From Telopea speciosissima (lineage: Eukaryota > Streptophyta > Magnoliopsida > Proteales > Proteaceae), in NCBI RefSeq assembly GCF_018873765.1, contig NC_057925.1, positions 10,303,568-10,367,567 on the forward strand: 64,000 nucleotides of DNA, written 5' to 3'. A program made the translations under genes and the position numbers. Positions 48,801-58,440 of the stretch are shown one piece after another. How positions within the stretch are numbered: position 1 is the first letter of the stretch; every line of letters begins with the position of its first letter. Below the pieces are notes generated by a model. It ran no database searches and was not told the DNA's origin. It saw nothing but the letters and a program-made list of their open reading frames with translations.

Positions 48801-51800
48801 TAAACAGTAAAAAAGGTAAAAAGATAGAAATTACATATTAAGGCAACTAGTCAACAGGCTAGTCCCCAAACTACCCTTAGAACATAACTACTAGTAACTC
48901 TAACACCCCCCCCCCCTTATAATTTATTAGAAAGCACCATTCTGGCCGCACAGCTATGATTAACTAAAACATCCACAGCTTGATTATTTACCATTTATGT
49001 ATGTATTCAGAAAGATCACTGATGTCTACCGAAAAAAAAAAAGAAGAGAAAGATCACTGATGTGTGGTAGGTAGGATGATCTCATGATCCCTAGGTTCAA
49101 ATTACACATCCCTTTTTACAGAATCTCAAGGAAAACATTGAATATTGATGGAGAAGAAGAAGATATGACTAAGCAGCCCACCTAGGCTCGACTGGAGTCC
49201 CAATAGCCATTAAAGGTATCTGACCATATAAGTAATATAACACTGCATCTCACAACAAATCTGAATTTTGCAGAATACAGAAAAGCTCAATCCAAAATCT
49301 CATTACTCAAATTCGTGTACAAGGTTGGACCCCCTTACAAACTTATATATGAGACTCAAAAACAGACTCAAACAATCAAAAGGAAAGGCCTAATCCAATC
49401 TTTAACTAATAAGGTAACATAAACTGACTAGGAAACTAAAATAATGAAGAGAACTAACTCAAAACAGAACTGGACTTCTGGAATCCTAATTCATCCTAAC
49501 TAAAACACTTAATAATAGTTAAAATAAAGACAAAAACTTAACTAATCCTGTATGCCTAGCCTCTACCTATATTATAGGCCCATTAAAGTGGTCCATTACA
49601 AAGAAAACCCATTGGATTAAAGGCCCAACACATAAATAATCATGCCAAGGCTTATTTATAATAAAATAAGCCGATTTAGGTGATTTATTTGCATCAATTC
49701 TCCCCGGCTTGAAGAAGCTTGACCTCGACTTTTGCAAAGTCGAGGAATCAACTTTAGGTGGTGAACATCAAGCTATAACAGAACTCTGGGAGCTTTGGAT
49801 GTTAGGAGTAAACTCTTCAACCCTGGGAGCTTTCGTGTCAAAAAAAACAAGGTGGTAACACAAATTCTCTCTCTTCAAGAACAGTTTATTGGATCTTGAC
49901 GGTTCTTGTGCTCTTGGCCTCATCTTCCACAGTTCCACCACTACTTCAACCTCATCCTCTTTGACCTCTTCTACAGTCTTCCACGGTAGGGTCTAGGGAA
50001 GAAAAGTCTTCCACCTTCTGTGAGTCATCAAATCACCTAGGAGGGAAACTATTATTGCTGTTGAAGTATGTTCTCATGTAATTCTCAAAAGTAACCGGTA
50101 GTGTCTGTGGTGTAGGACAGGTTTCGGAAACCTAGAAACTTATCCTAACTGAAAGGTAGGAAGGCTAGGAAGGGTATTCAACTCATATATTTCAGCATAC
50201 ATGCAGAAATTCTTAACAAGTACAGCCATAAAGAAAGAAACAACAAATCATATGTACAGAATTTCATGCTAAGTATGTAAAGGAAAATTTAATAAAAGAA
50301 ACATGATAGATCAGTACCTTCCTTTGCTGATCCACGGGTTAGAATGCTGTGAATAAGTGCTAAATCACTACCTAGCTCCACAGAATGTGTCCTCAAAGCC
50401 TCCTTGTTACTGGTAGAAGAATATCCAAGGTATTTGGGGGCTGAAGTTGAGACAAAAATTGGAAAGCTTGGGACTGATACAACAACTAGAAAGAAATTTA
50501 GCTATAATCAAGTCTAGGCAAGAAGAAGATTGGGTTTCTTGGAGATTTGGCTAAGGAGGGTCAAGGAAATTTGGGATACCATATCTTTCATCACAATCAG
50601 TCCTATTTCAGCCAAACAGGTATGATTTATTGGGGTTTTTGGGCGGCTGTAGTTGAAAGAACAAATGGAAGGCTCTTAAAAAATGAAAATGGAGGTTGGG
50701 AGAAATATGATGAAACAGGGCCGTGGATTGGCTGGCGAACTATGCATGCGAATCAGCTACCAACACTTTGTTTAGATCTGATTGTCGGCTGCCTATTGAG
50801 CTAAAGAGGATTACCTGCGAGGATGCTGCAGGTCTTCCTGTTTTGAGGCATTAGGTTTTGTTTTTTGTTTGGGGTTTCCTTGTATGGTGGTGAGTTTCTT
50901 TGGAGGGTTTTGAGAGCGTTGTGTCCCCTTGGATTGGGGTAAGGCGGGAATGTCCCCCCCCCCCCCCCCTGTATTTTTTCCTATGATTTTGATTATTAAT
51001 AAAATTCTAGGGGCTAGCCCGGGTCCTAGAGAATATTCCGGTTACAAAAAAAAAAAAAAAAAGAAGATAAACAAGCAACAATGGAATTGGAGGATCGAAC
51101 AGGGGTGGTTTGCTGTAGATATAGAGTTTGAAAAAGAGGAGTGGATAGAAGAAGATAGAGAAGAAAGAAGAAAGTAGATATGCATCTTGGGTTCACACCA
51201 TCTTGGATTCATTCCAGGAATTGCATAGTCACTTGCGCTGCAGAAAAGAGAGTAATCTCACAAATTCCAAATACTTTCATTCATTCATTGTGTTTCCATA
51301 ATGAGTACAAAGAGCCTCATAACATTACCCCCCCCCCCCCAAAAAAAAAAAAAAAAAAAAAAAAGGAAAAAAAAGGAAGTTATTTCCTAATATAATTACC
51401 CATAGAACTATATATTAAACCTCTAAACAATTATTTTATAAATTGCTACCCATATAACTGCAACGAAATAACAACACAACAACAAAATAAGATAATAGTC
51501 GGGCCCCGAATAAAAGTACAACAACTACAACAACAACAACTTAGTTTTATCCCAACTAAATGGGGTCTGCTACATGGATCCTTGCCCTCCAATCAGCTCT
51601 ATTCAAGGTCATACTTAATACAAGGCCTAAGCTATGCATGTCTTTCCTCACCACTTCTCCTAAGGTCATTTTAGGTCTGCCCCTAACTCTTTTAGTTCAT
51701 TCAATCTGAATCAAATCACTCCTCCCAGTGGAGCATCCAAAAGCCACTGTTGAACATGGCCATGCCACTTCAAACGACTTTCTCGTAGCTTATCATGTTT

Positions 51801-54800
51801 CGTAGCTACTCCCAAATCAGCTCTAATATGATCATTTCTTACTTTATCCTTCATTGTTTTGCCACTTCTCCATCTCAACATGCTCATATCTGTTACACTG
51901 AGTTATCTATATGATGTTTCTTAACTGCCCAACATTCTGCACCATACATCATAGACGGTCGTATGACTGTCCTATAATTTTCCTTTAAGTTTTAAAGGGA
52001 TTTGCCAATCACACAACACTTTGGATGCACCTCTCCACTTTATCCATCCTATTTTTATTCTCTATGAAACATTATCCTTTATATCACCTTCTTTATTTAT
52101 GATTGAGCCCAGATACTTAATATAATCACTTTGTGGAATCTCTCCCTCATCAATTTTCACCACCTCATTATCCGTCCTAGTGTAACCAAAGTTACACACC
52201 ATATGCTTCGTCTTCGTTGGACTTATCTTAAAACCTTTTAGTCCCAAGGTTGATTGCCATAACTCCAACTTGGCATTATTCCCTACTTTTGTCTCATACA
52301 CCAAAACAATATCATTGGCAAAAATAATACATCAAGGAACCAGTTGAAATATCAGAGAATCACTTGGCTTGTCACTAATGACAGAGTCCACCACTTTATT
52401 TATAGATGGAGAAGGGATTACAAATATAGAATGTTAGCTAAGAATGACTCACAATCCTAGCATAACATATGGAACATGTGCACAATGTACCTAGACACAT
52501 ACGATGAACCTAGACACTTTAACACTCCCCTTCAATAATGCAATCCTAGATTTGATTTGCTCAAACTAGGAACCAAAAGAGGATCTTTACCAAAGGATAG
52601 GTTCAGTTTAGGGTTTAAAACCATGAAAAAAATATTAGGTCAGGGAAAACACCCCAATAAACAAGAAATCATATGAGGGAACCAAGAGAACAATGGGAAC
52701 TAAATCATATGAGGAAACCAAGAGAACAATGGGAACTAAATCATATGAGGAAACCAAGAGAACAATAAGAACCCAAATATATTAGGTTAGGGATGGGGGT
52801 AATAAATCATAAGTACTCCTCAAGTTTCTCATCTTTGAAAAGAGCATTCCCTTCCATCTTTCTGCAGTTACAAGGGTTTGGGGATTTGAACTTACTTGTT
52901 GATGATGACTAAACCTTGAGATTAGATAGCTTGAATGTAGAACAGTAATGGAGAAAACAAAGTAACCAAAACGAACCACCCGGGCTTCCTACTACAAAGT
53001 GTCAATTGGATCAAACATCGATCCCACCAGCCTTGATCAAACACAAGACAAATCTTTAAAGGAGAAGAGCAGCAAAAAGCTTTTCATTAATATCAAAATT
53101 CGTGTCCAATACTTGCCCCTTTTACAACCTTATATAAAAGACTCAAAAATAGACTCCTACACTAAAAAGAAAGGCCTAACCCAATCCTTAACCTATTAGG
53201 TAACCTAACTGATTAGGAAACTGAAATAGACTCAAAACAGATGGAACTAAAACAACTAATCCCGTATCCAACCTAATTACCCATATTTTAGGCATATAAA
53301 AGTGGCCTATTACATAGAAAACCCATGGGACCAAAGGCCCAACATATATATAACCCAACCCTAAACTTATTCCTAAGCAAAGAAGCCCAGTTTGGTGATA
53401 AATATGCATCAGTTAGAACCTGATGTAGCCATAGCTCTGGTACCAATTGATGGGTGTTAGGTTGGATGAACCCTAGGTTCAGATTGCACATCCCTTTTTA
53501 TAGGATCTCAAGGAAAACATTGAATATTGATGGAGAAGAAGAATGAAGAAGAAGAAGATATGACTAGCATCCCAACTAGCCTCGACTGGAGTCCCATCAG
53601 CTATTAAAGGTATCCCATCACATAATACTGCGTCTCACAAATCTGAATCTCACAGAATAAAGAAAAGGCTCGAGCCAAAATCTCATTAATCAAATTCGTG
53701 TACAAGGCTGGACCTTCTTATAAACTTATGTAGGAGACTCAAAAAGAAACTTAAACACTCAACAAAAAGGAAAGGCCTAACCCAATCTTTAACTAATAAG
53801 GTAACAATTGACTAAGAAATTAAAATAATGAAGGGATATTACCCAAAACAGGACTGGACTTATAAAATCCTAATCCAGCCTAACTGAAACACTTAATAAC
53901 AATTAAAATAAAGAAATAATGACACTAACTTCATTAATCTCGTGTGCCTAGCCTCTACCCATATTATAGGCCCATTACAAAGAAAACCCATTGGATCAAA
54001 GGCCCAACACATACATAACCTAACCCAAAGCTTATTTCTAATAAAATAAGTCCATTTAGGTAATTTTTTTTGGGAGAATTGCCTAGATCTACTATATAGA
54101 AAAAAGATTTACAGAACTAGCAAGTATAAATTATATTTTACAATCACAAGTTATGTTGTTCAAAAGATTTACCAAATTCCCAACATCATTTACTCTGTTT
54201 TTCTTCTTTCTTCTTTCTTCTTCTCCTCCTTCCATGGACGATGCCTCGGCAACCACTCCCTCCTCCCTCCTCCCTCCCATTCAACCCCGCCCCACCCTCC
54301 TCACTGCAAACCTGCCTCGACACTACCACCTCCAGCACTACCACAACCCACCCCCTCTCCCTCCCTTTCCTGCTCTCTCCCCCCTACCCCTCCCTTCCTT
54401 GCAAACCCACTCCACCATGCTCCCCTGCCCCTACCCCCTCCCTCCCCTGCAAACCCACCATAATATTTATTACCGCGATCTGGACTGAAACCTTCTACTT
54501 TTGTTACAGCAAAAGACAAAATTGATTGAGTTGGTTGTTTAACATGGAATTCTGTTGGGGTCTTGTCACTACTCTTCTCCCTTCTCCCAGTGTTAAAAAT
54601 GCTAGCTGATACTATTGAAAAACTTAGGAGCTCACAGTAATTCCTCAGGCATAAGTAATTTTATTAAGAAGGGGCCTTCGCCTGTTTAAGAGTGGGGCAA
54701 TCACTACTAAAAGTTACACTACTTTTTGCTTCGAGAAATTCAGGTTAGTGTAAACTAGCGAGGAGAGCAACTCCGGATTCAAGAGTGTAGAAGGGGAAGG

Positions 54801-57516
54801 AGCAATGGACAATGGCTCTCTGCAATATTATATTAACATGGATTGACAGAGAAAGTTTATCTGCACAAATAAGAAGTGAAACGAGTAAAATAAAATTTTT
54901 TTGGGGGTAAAAAACGAGTGAAATAATTCATGAAATATATTTTCTTTCTTTTCCTTTGTTTTTTTTTTTCTTACATTAATAAATCATCCACAAAAGAAGA
55001 TGCGAATGAAAAATGGCTTATAACAATGGTAAATGGGAGTTTTTTATAAGACGGGAGAAACATCAATTAACTCCTCGAGTCTTCTCCTGGGACTTGAACG
55101 GGAATTAGAGGGTGGGAAGGGGAGAATTCAAAAGGCGAATGGAAAGGCTCAGACTCACCGGAAAGCATCACCCCTATGGATCAGCTAGATAACAATCAAA
55201 CCTCAAATCTGGGAAAGGTAACGCAAACGTAGACAATGAGATCTGGGAGAGGGTGGTGCGGGTTTGCAGGGGTGGGGGGGGGTAGGGAGGAGGGAGTGGG
55301 AGAAGAGGGTGGGGTGGGTGGCAGTGGCGGTGCGGGGTTGCTGGGGAGGGAGGAGGGAGTGGTTGTGGCTGTGTCGTTCGTGGAAGAAGAAGAGAAAGAA
55401 CAATGTTTTGGGTATTTTAGGTTCTTTTTTAACTTTTTTACTCATGGGAATTGGGTAAATCTTTTGAAGATTATAGCATGTGATTGTAAAATAGAATTCT
55501 CCCTTTTTGTTTTTTTTGCATCAATCACATAATACCGACGGGATCAGATATTTCCTTACGCATAAAATGCTGTCCTAAAGGGTAATATAACATTAAGATC
55601 AACAAGCACTTTGGAGTCGTTTACCCCCTACAAAATAAAAAGCACTTTGGGATCACTTTATTCCTTAGTGCTGCAGAGCTAAACTATTGTGGTCTCGGTC
55701 CCTCAAGCAGCTTTCTGGGTTGAAAGTTGAAACTTTTTGAACACAAGAACATTGATAAGGATCTAAATAAACCGAACAGAGCCTAAATCTTAAATGCTCC
55801 ACCTCTACACCAGGATACCAACAAATACCTTCACCAGTACTTAACCGTTGTGAACACACTTTTGTTGGGTTAAATTCTTGTTAGTATAATATAGTTTGAC
55901 GTTATCAAAAGTGTGTTCAAACTCATGATTGGATCGGCCAATCCGTCTTGGGATTGGTATTTGGCGATACGAGAAAAAAAGGGGTGATACAGGAATGTAA
56001 AACTTGGATCAATTGGATCGCCATGGATCGGTTGGATTGGGAGGGCGATCCATGATGGCCTGTATTGGCCTACAACTAAAAACACAGAAAACACAACCAG
56101 GGCTCACGGTTTTTGACTTTTCTCCCTCATTTTCGCTGCATATCCTCTCAAACTCCACTATTGAAGTCGTCCTGAGCTTGTCTACAAGGATATTGAGTTC
56201 AAAATCTGAAAAGGTTCAAGATTTAGGAGATCTAAGCAAGAAGCAATAAGAATTTTGGAGAAGCCTACAGATTAGGGTTTCAAGGGGAGAAAATACCCTA
56301 TCTCCATTTTCTTTTGCATCATTCTTGCATCAAATGAGTAGGATCTTACTTCCGTGAAGCAAATCCTATAGCAGATTTTCTAGCTAAGTTAGCGGCGAAC
56401 AGTGGTGTGTCTTCACCGTGGGTCTCTGAATTCCCTTCCTCGGCCTGGAGCCTTTTATTTGATGATGCTAAGGATAGGCCTCGATTTAGATTCGGCTAGT
56501 GGGTTTTTTTTGGTTTCTCTTTTGGCTATCGGCTGCTTGGCCTTAGTTTGTTTGGGTTTCTTTTGGCTGTAGGCTTTTGGCCTTAGCGTGGTGTTTCTGT
56601 ATCTATCTGGGTATGCCTGGACATTAATTTCTTGTATTCTTTTTTTCTCTTTAATATATTCTTGTGATCCTTAGCAAAAAAAAAAGAGATGGATCTATGT
56701 TCGGTGAAAATTTAGAGTTTGTTCTATATTTATATTAGAAATGAGTATATCGAAATTGGAAAATTTGGGGGAAAAATGCGTATATATGCAAAATTCCAAT
56801 TATTCTTTTTTTTTTTTTTCCTTCACCAAACCCTTTTCCCCATTTTCTTTTTCAGATTTTTTGTATTTTTGGGATTTTTAAGCCTTTTCTTTTGTTGGGC
56901 AATCCAGAGTAGGCTTGGATCATTCCTGGGAACAATCCAATCCCCAATCTCAAATTCTAAATCCATAGTTTCAATTGTTATTTCTGTTTGAAAATTTTGG
57001 GTTTCTGTGTTGATTTGTTCATTTCTTATTCTTGTTGTACCTGTAGAAAGTCTACACAGGTATATACGATTCCTTTCCTAAAGCAGTTGACACACTTGAT
57101 ACTAAGCTTTTGTGACAAACTGGCCTCACATTTTCACTCTTTATGTATTGGTTTGGTTGATGTAGGAAATGCTCCGACCAATTCCAGTTGCGCTGGCATC
57201 ATGCACCCGGTTCTTTGAAGCTATGTCTGCAATGAGAGAAACGTTTGCCACACTTAAACAATTGCGTGTTGGTTCTTCATTGCCCACCACACCTCCCAGG
57301 CGTTCTTCTCAAGGGGTGGTAGGAGACTCTGATTGTGTCACTCCACCTCCTTGGAGAGAGGAACCAAGCTTGGATGGCATGGTTATCAGAAACCACATGA
57401 GGCAAGAGGAAGAAGATGAGACTAGTGAGGGAGGTGACCCTCATCAGATTGATAGCATGAGCCAGAGGAGGTTATCTTGGCCTCCCTCAGTCAAGAAGAC
57501 TTCTGTAATCAATTAG
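36834..57516 (+). CDS. AUG2: AUGMIN subunit 2 (HAUS2 homologue)
   Basis: Six exons: 36834-36956, 37993-38118, 38881-38985, 42229-42297, 42609-42722 and 57166-57516. All boundaries are GT-AG and phase 0, giving 295 residues, about the length of Arabidopsis AUG2. The N-terminus ([20 protein letters not shown]), the central segments ([69 protein letters not shown]) and the start of the last exon ([20 protein letters not shown]) are characteristic. The middle is predicted coiled coil; the C-terminal ~70 residues are polar. The protein is one of eight subunits of the augmin complex, which recruits gamma-tubulin to existing microtubules in spindle, phragmoplast and cortical arrays. All splice sites look intact despite the 14.4-kb intron 5. 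The ORFs that read past each donor are intron artefacts. Confidence 0.95.
36957..37992 (+). other. AUG2 intron 1
   Basis: 1036 bp, GTAATT to TTGTAG. T-rich, with a CTT/ATT-rich stretch near 37675-37700. No mobile element was recognised, so it is probably close to the ancestral intron. Confidence 0.8.
38119..38880 (+). other. AUG2 intron 2
   Basis: 762 bp, GTGAGT to TTTAG. It contains a 14-nt C run at 38161-38174 followed by TCCCCCC. Nothing else was recognised. Confidence 0.8.
39878..40258. mobile_element. MITE-like element in AUG2 intron 3
   Basis: The left end TGTGTAGCCAGGCTTGGCAG and the reverse complement of the right end share TGTG, AGGCTTGG and GGCCCA in order, with small indels. The body is about 380 bp and non-coding, with phrases typical of dispersed repeats. 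No target duplication was found, so the ends are approximate. Confidence 0.45.
41446..41832 (-). pseudogene. L1 LINE fragment (zf-RVT region) in AUG2 intron 3
   Basis: The minus-strand ORF of 128 codons contains [41 protein letters not shown] and [11 protein letters not shown]. This is the pattern of the zinc-binding region after the reverse transcriptase in plant L1 ORF2 (a C-x2-C pair, then H-L-F-x-x-C with the last C replaced by S here). It is an isolated fragment; neither reverse transcriptase nor poly(A) was recognised beside it. Confidence 0.65.
43118..43410 (-). repeat. 3' LTR of copia B
   Basis: 293 bp. On the minus strand it starts TGTTAGAGTTACTAG and ends CTAAAATCCA. It differs from 48610-48905 only by lacking one GAA (GTAGAAGTAG versus GTAGAAGAAGTAG). 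Confidence 0.95.
43418..47826 (-). pseudogene. Copia B gag-pol polyprotein with few, discrete lesions
   Basis: One frame runs from the ATG at 47826. Gag comes first ([30 protein letters not shown]), then a CCHC knuckle ([14 protein letters not shown], about 46955-46914). The protease site is [14 protein letters not shown] (the usual DSGA has become DSSA). Then follow pre-integrase ([11 protein letters not shown]), integrase ([25 protein letters not shown]), reverse transcriptase ([20 protein letters not shown]) and RNase H ([32 protein letters not shown]). Lesions: in-frame stops at 46912, 45946 and 44587; one missing nucleotide near 44321; active-site YVDD changed to YVGD near 44365. The element cannot be autonomous as it stands. 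Confidence 0.95.
48610..48905 (-). repeat. 5' LTR of copia B
   Basis: 296 bp, partner of 43118-43410. On the minus strand it is followed by the tRNA-Met primer site. On the right it abuts an 11-nt C run (48906-48916). Confidence 0.95.
49058..49696 (-). repeat. LTR of family D, copy 1
   Basis: 639 bp with TGATG...CATCA ends. It shares long blocks with 53448-54068, such as CAAGGAAAACATTGAATATT, CATATTATAGGCCCATT-like and AAAACCCATTGGAT. Outside its right end is TCTCCCCGGCTTGAAGAAGC, which on the minus strand reads as a purine-rich tract next to the LTR, so this is the 3' LTR of a minus-strand element. The internal DNA to its right (49697-50540) shows no gag or pol that I can recognise. Confidence 0.75.
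50540..51062 (+). mobile_element. 5'-truncated L1 LINE tail with poly(A)
   Basis: The 3' end carries GTAAGGCGGGAATGTCCCCC (C15), TTAATAAAATTCTAGGGGCT, then AGAATATTCCGGTTAC and about 17 A. The same ordered words occur in the inverted L1 tail at 60613-61140, which encodes an RNase H end. An 85-codon ORF at 50547-50804 is just upstream; I do not recognise it, and it may be L1-derived or chance. Confidence 0.6.
51328..51364. repeat. C13-A24 compound homopolymer
   Basis: Thirteen C directly followed by 24 A. It could be the tail of another small retroposed sequence, or a region where assembly or base-calling is unreliable. Confidence 0.7.
51515..52329 (-). pseudogene. RTE-type LINE, 3' fragment
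   Basis: On the minus strand it begins inside the reverse transcriptase at FANDIVLV (the usual FADD site with the third residue N). It continues with [33 protein letters not shown] and [13 protein letters not shown], a pattern specific to plant RTE elements. Stops follow, and the fragment ends with the RTE 3' signature (CATTTAGTTGGGATAAAACT, then GTTGTT repeats near 51515-51540). It is 5' truncated and inactive. Confidence 0.85.
52350..52660 (-). mobile_element. Fragment of another copia 3' end (LTR plus polypurine tract)
   Basis: On the minus strand GAAGGGGAG is followed by TGTTAAAGTGTCTAGG, the same arrangement as the copia B 3' junction (GAGGGGGAG then TGTTAG). The LTR would run from 52524 leftward to about 52350, with the end of an internal region at 52525-52660. 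No partner LTR was identified. Confidence 0.45.
52668..52775. repeat. Three-copy 36-bp tandem repeat
   Basis: The unit ATCATATGAGGAAACCAAGA, followed by GAACAATGGGAACTAA, starts at 52668, 52704 and 52740, with small changes in the first and last copies. The 36-bp period keeps reading frame, but no ORF supports coding. Confidence 0.85.
53060..53411 (-). repeat. LTR of family D, partial copy 2
   Basis: It shares AATTCGTGT, AAAGGCCTAACCCAATC, ATTAGGTAAC, AAAACCCATGGGA-CAAAGGCC and a CATCA end with the other family D LTRs, but is clearly diverged and lacks the outer part. It ends 36 bp before copy 3. The stretch 52980-53060 at its left is not assigned. Confidence 0.6.
53448..54068 (-). repeat. 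LTR of family D, copy 3 (5' LTR)
   Basis: About 620 bp. On the minus strand it ends ...CACCCATCA and is followed by TTGGTACCAGAGC, a primer-binding site, so this is a 5' LTR. Its start is truncated at a T-run where the fold-back element begins. With 49058-49696 it could bracket one degraded element, with about 3.75 kb of replaced interior. Confidence 0.7.
54072..55503. mobile_element. Fold-back type element with long terminal inverted repeats
   Basis: The left end GGGAGAATT and the right end AATTCTCCC are inverted. Inward, TTTTACAATCACA, TTCAAAAGATTTACC and AATTCCCA on the left match the reverse complement of the right. Further in, the C-rich left arm (54200-54480, ACCACTCCCTCCTCCCT, CTGCAAACC) mirrors the G-rich right arm (55230-55400). 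The arms total about 300-400 bp each around a middle of about 700 bp without a recognised ORF. T-runs on both sides (8 T left, 5 T right) may be the target duplication. The proline-rich ORFs in the arms are composition artefacts. Confidence 0.75.
56335..56685 (+). pseudogene. 5'-truncated L1 LINE: RNase H end, 3' UTR and poly(A)
   Basis: [20 protein letters not shown] (from about 56345) is the C-terminal RNase H motif of plant L1 ORF2. The frame ends in TAG near 56500, then a T-rich 3' UTR with a duplicated TTTTGGCT-GGCCTTAG phrase and ten A (56676-56685). It is a different L1 family from 50540-51062. Confidence 0.8.
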
Positions 57517-57689
57517 AAAAAAAACCAGATTCTGTCATCCATACTTATACTCTTTTGTTAATATATGTACATTTTATAGATGGTATTTATATGCTTTCAG
57601 TCGTTAGTTACAGTCTTCTCCGTGTCTGCAACCTTCCTCCTGGCAGTAAATTGTATTGCTAACCTGCATCTCTAGTCATTTCTCCATGG

Positions 57690-57950
57690 GGAAGTTGCAT
57701 GGAAGCTTTGCTTGGGTTCCAGAATTGAGTGATGATGGACATTCTCGCATCTACACTGCACCTTTAGAACACCCCATTCGCATGCATACAAATTCAGGTT
57801 TCCGTTTATACGTCGACCTAAAACAGGGTGGAAGCTAAAAAAAAAAGTATGTACAATCCATAATTGCCAAACCTTGGTTATTGATGAAGGAAGTATATGA
57901 CTCAGCGCCTGTAGGGGTGTCAATTTCCAACTTAAATTGCCAAACTAACA
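57690..57950 (+). repeat. Diverged direct repeat, copy 1
   Basis: It shares in order GCATGG, GTTCCAGA-TT, GATGATG-ACATTCT-GCATC, TTTATAC-TCGAC-TA, GGGTGGAA and GGAAGTATATGA with 59525-59815. The pair flanks the CML gene. A short peptide here (FAWVPELSDDGHSRIY) is echoed by the other copy, so both may derive from an old coding or repeat sequence that I do not recognise. Confidence 0.6.
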
Positions 57951-58323
57951 TGAACAAGATAGTAAGATACTAAATTACAGGATTAGGGTTAAGGTTATGT
58001 GGTTTTGTACCTTTAGTCTAATTATGACAATGCCCCAAGTTGCTAATGGCAAGAGAGCTTTTTTCTGTTTTTATTTTCTAAAAAAAGAAAATTTCTTCTA
58101 AGGGTCAGATAAAATTGAATTGAAATGAAAAAAAATGATTACACAAAGAACCTTGGCATACCTTGGAAGATATAAAAAACACAATAGGGAAGAGCACGCC
58201 CCACCTTTGGCATTGTCATCATCAAGGCCGATCGACTCCAAAGCATAAAATGAATTCCAAAATTAAGGGCAGCGATATCTAGGCAACTTCAGAATATCCC
58301 TCTTGATCCACTGACCAAGCCTC

Positions 58324-58440
58324 GGGAGTCTAGGTCTGCAGGGATAACAAGAAATTACAAGCTGGGTGCTGTTTGGAGCGTGTTTGTTCTTCTTAGTTGT
58401 GGAACTGCCCATCTTCTCTCAGGAATGCCTTTGAGATGAT
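58324..58440 (+). repeat. Dispersed repeat, copy 1
   Basis: GGGAGTCTAGGTCTGCAGGG and the following ATAACAAGAAATTACAAGCT also occur at about 63849-63930 with few changes. The TTGGTTGTAATT...AGTAAATTTGATT tail and an A-run near 58512 make a retroposon 3' end plausible. Confidence 0.55.

Larger units (their letters stand above)
43115..48905 (-). mobile_element. Ty1-copia retrotransposon B (young, minus strand)
   Basis: About 5.8 kb between LTRs at 43118-43410 and 48610-48905. The LTRs are identical except for one 3-nt indel. On the minus strand the 5' LTR is followed by TTGGTATCAGAGC (primer site for tRNA-Met, about 48594-48607), a leader of about 770 bp, gag-pol, and a purine tract (GAGGGGGAG, about 43411-43419). 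It is inserted in a C-run: CCCCC flanks both ends if the LTR is taken to include the extra AGT at 43115-43117. It lies antisense to AUG2. Confidence 0.95.
42723..57165 (+). other. AUG2 intron 5, 14.4 kb, built of nested repeats
   Basis: GTATGT to GTAG. From left to right it contains copia B (43115-48905), an LTR family with three copies (49058-49696, 53060-53411, 53448-54068), an L1 tail (50540-51062), an RTE LINE piece (51515-52329), a copia 3' fragment (about 52350-52660), a 36-bp tandem repeat (52668-52775), a fold-back element (54072-55503), a GATCGG-rich piece (about 55925-56070) and another L1 tail (56335-56685). Together these account for most of the intron. Confidence 0.9.

Noticed and set aside
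50547-50804. An 85-codon plus-strand ORF with several Trp and Gly residues
   Set aside because: No family recognised. It sits just before a LINE 3' tail, so it is probably retroelement-derived or chance.
52668-52775. Regular short repeats considered as a CRISPR array
   Set aside because: The units are contiguous without unique spacers and the DNA is a plant nuclear intron.
54153-54525. Proline-rich ORFs of 94-111 codons
   Set aside because: They follow from the C-rich arm of the fold-back element; several frames are open at once.
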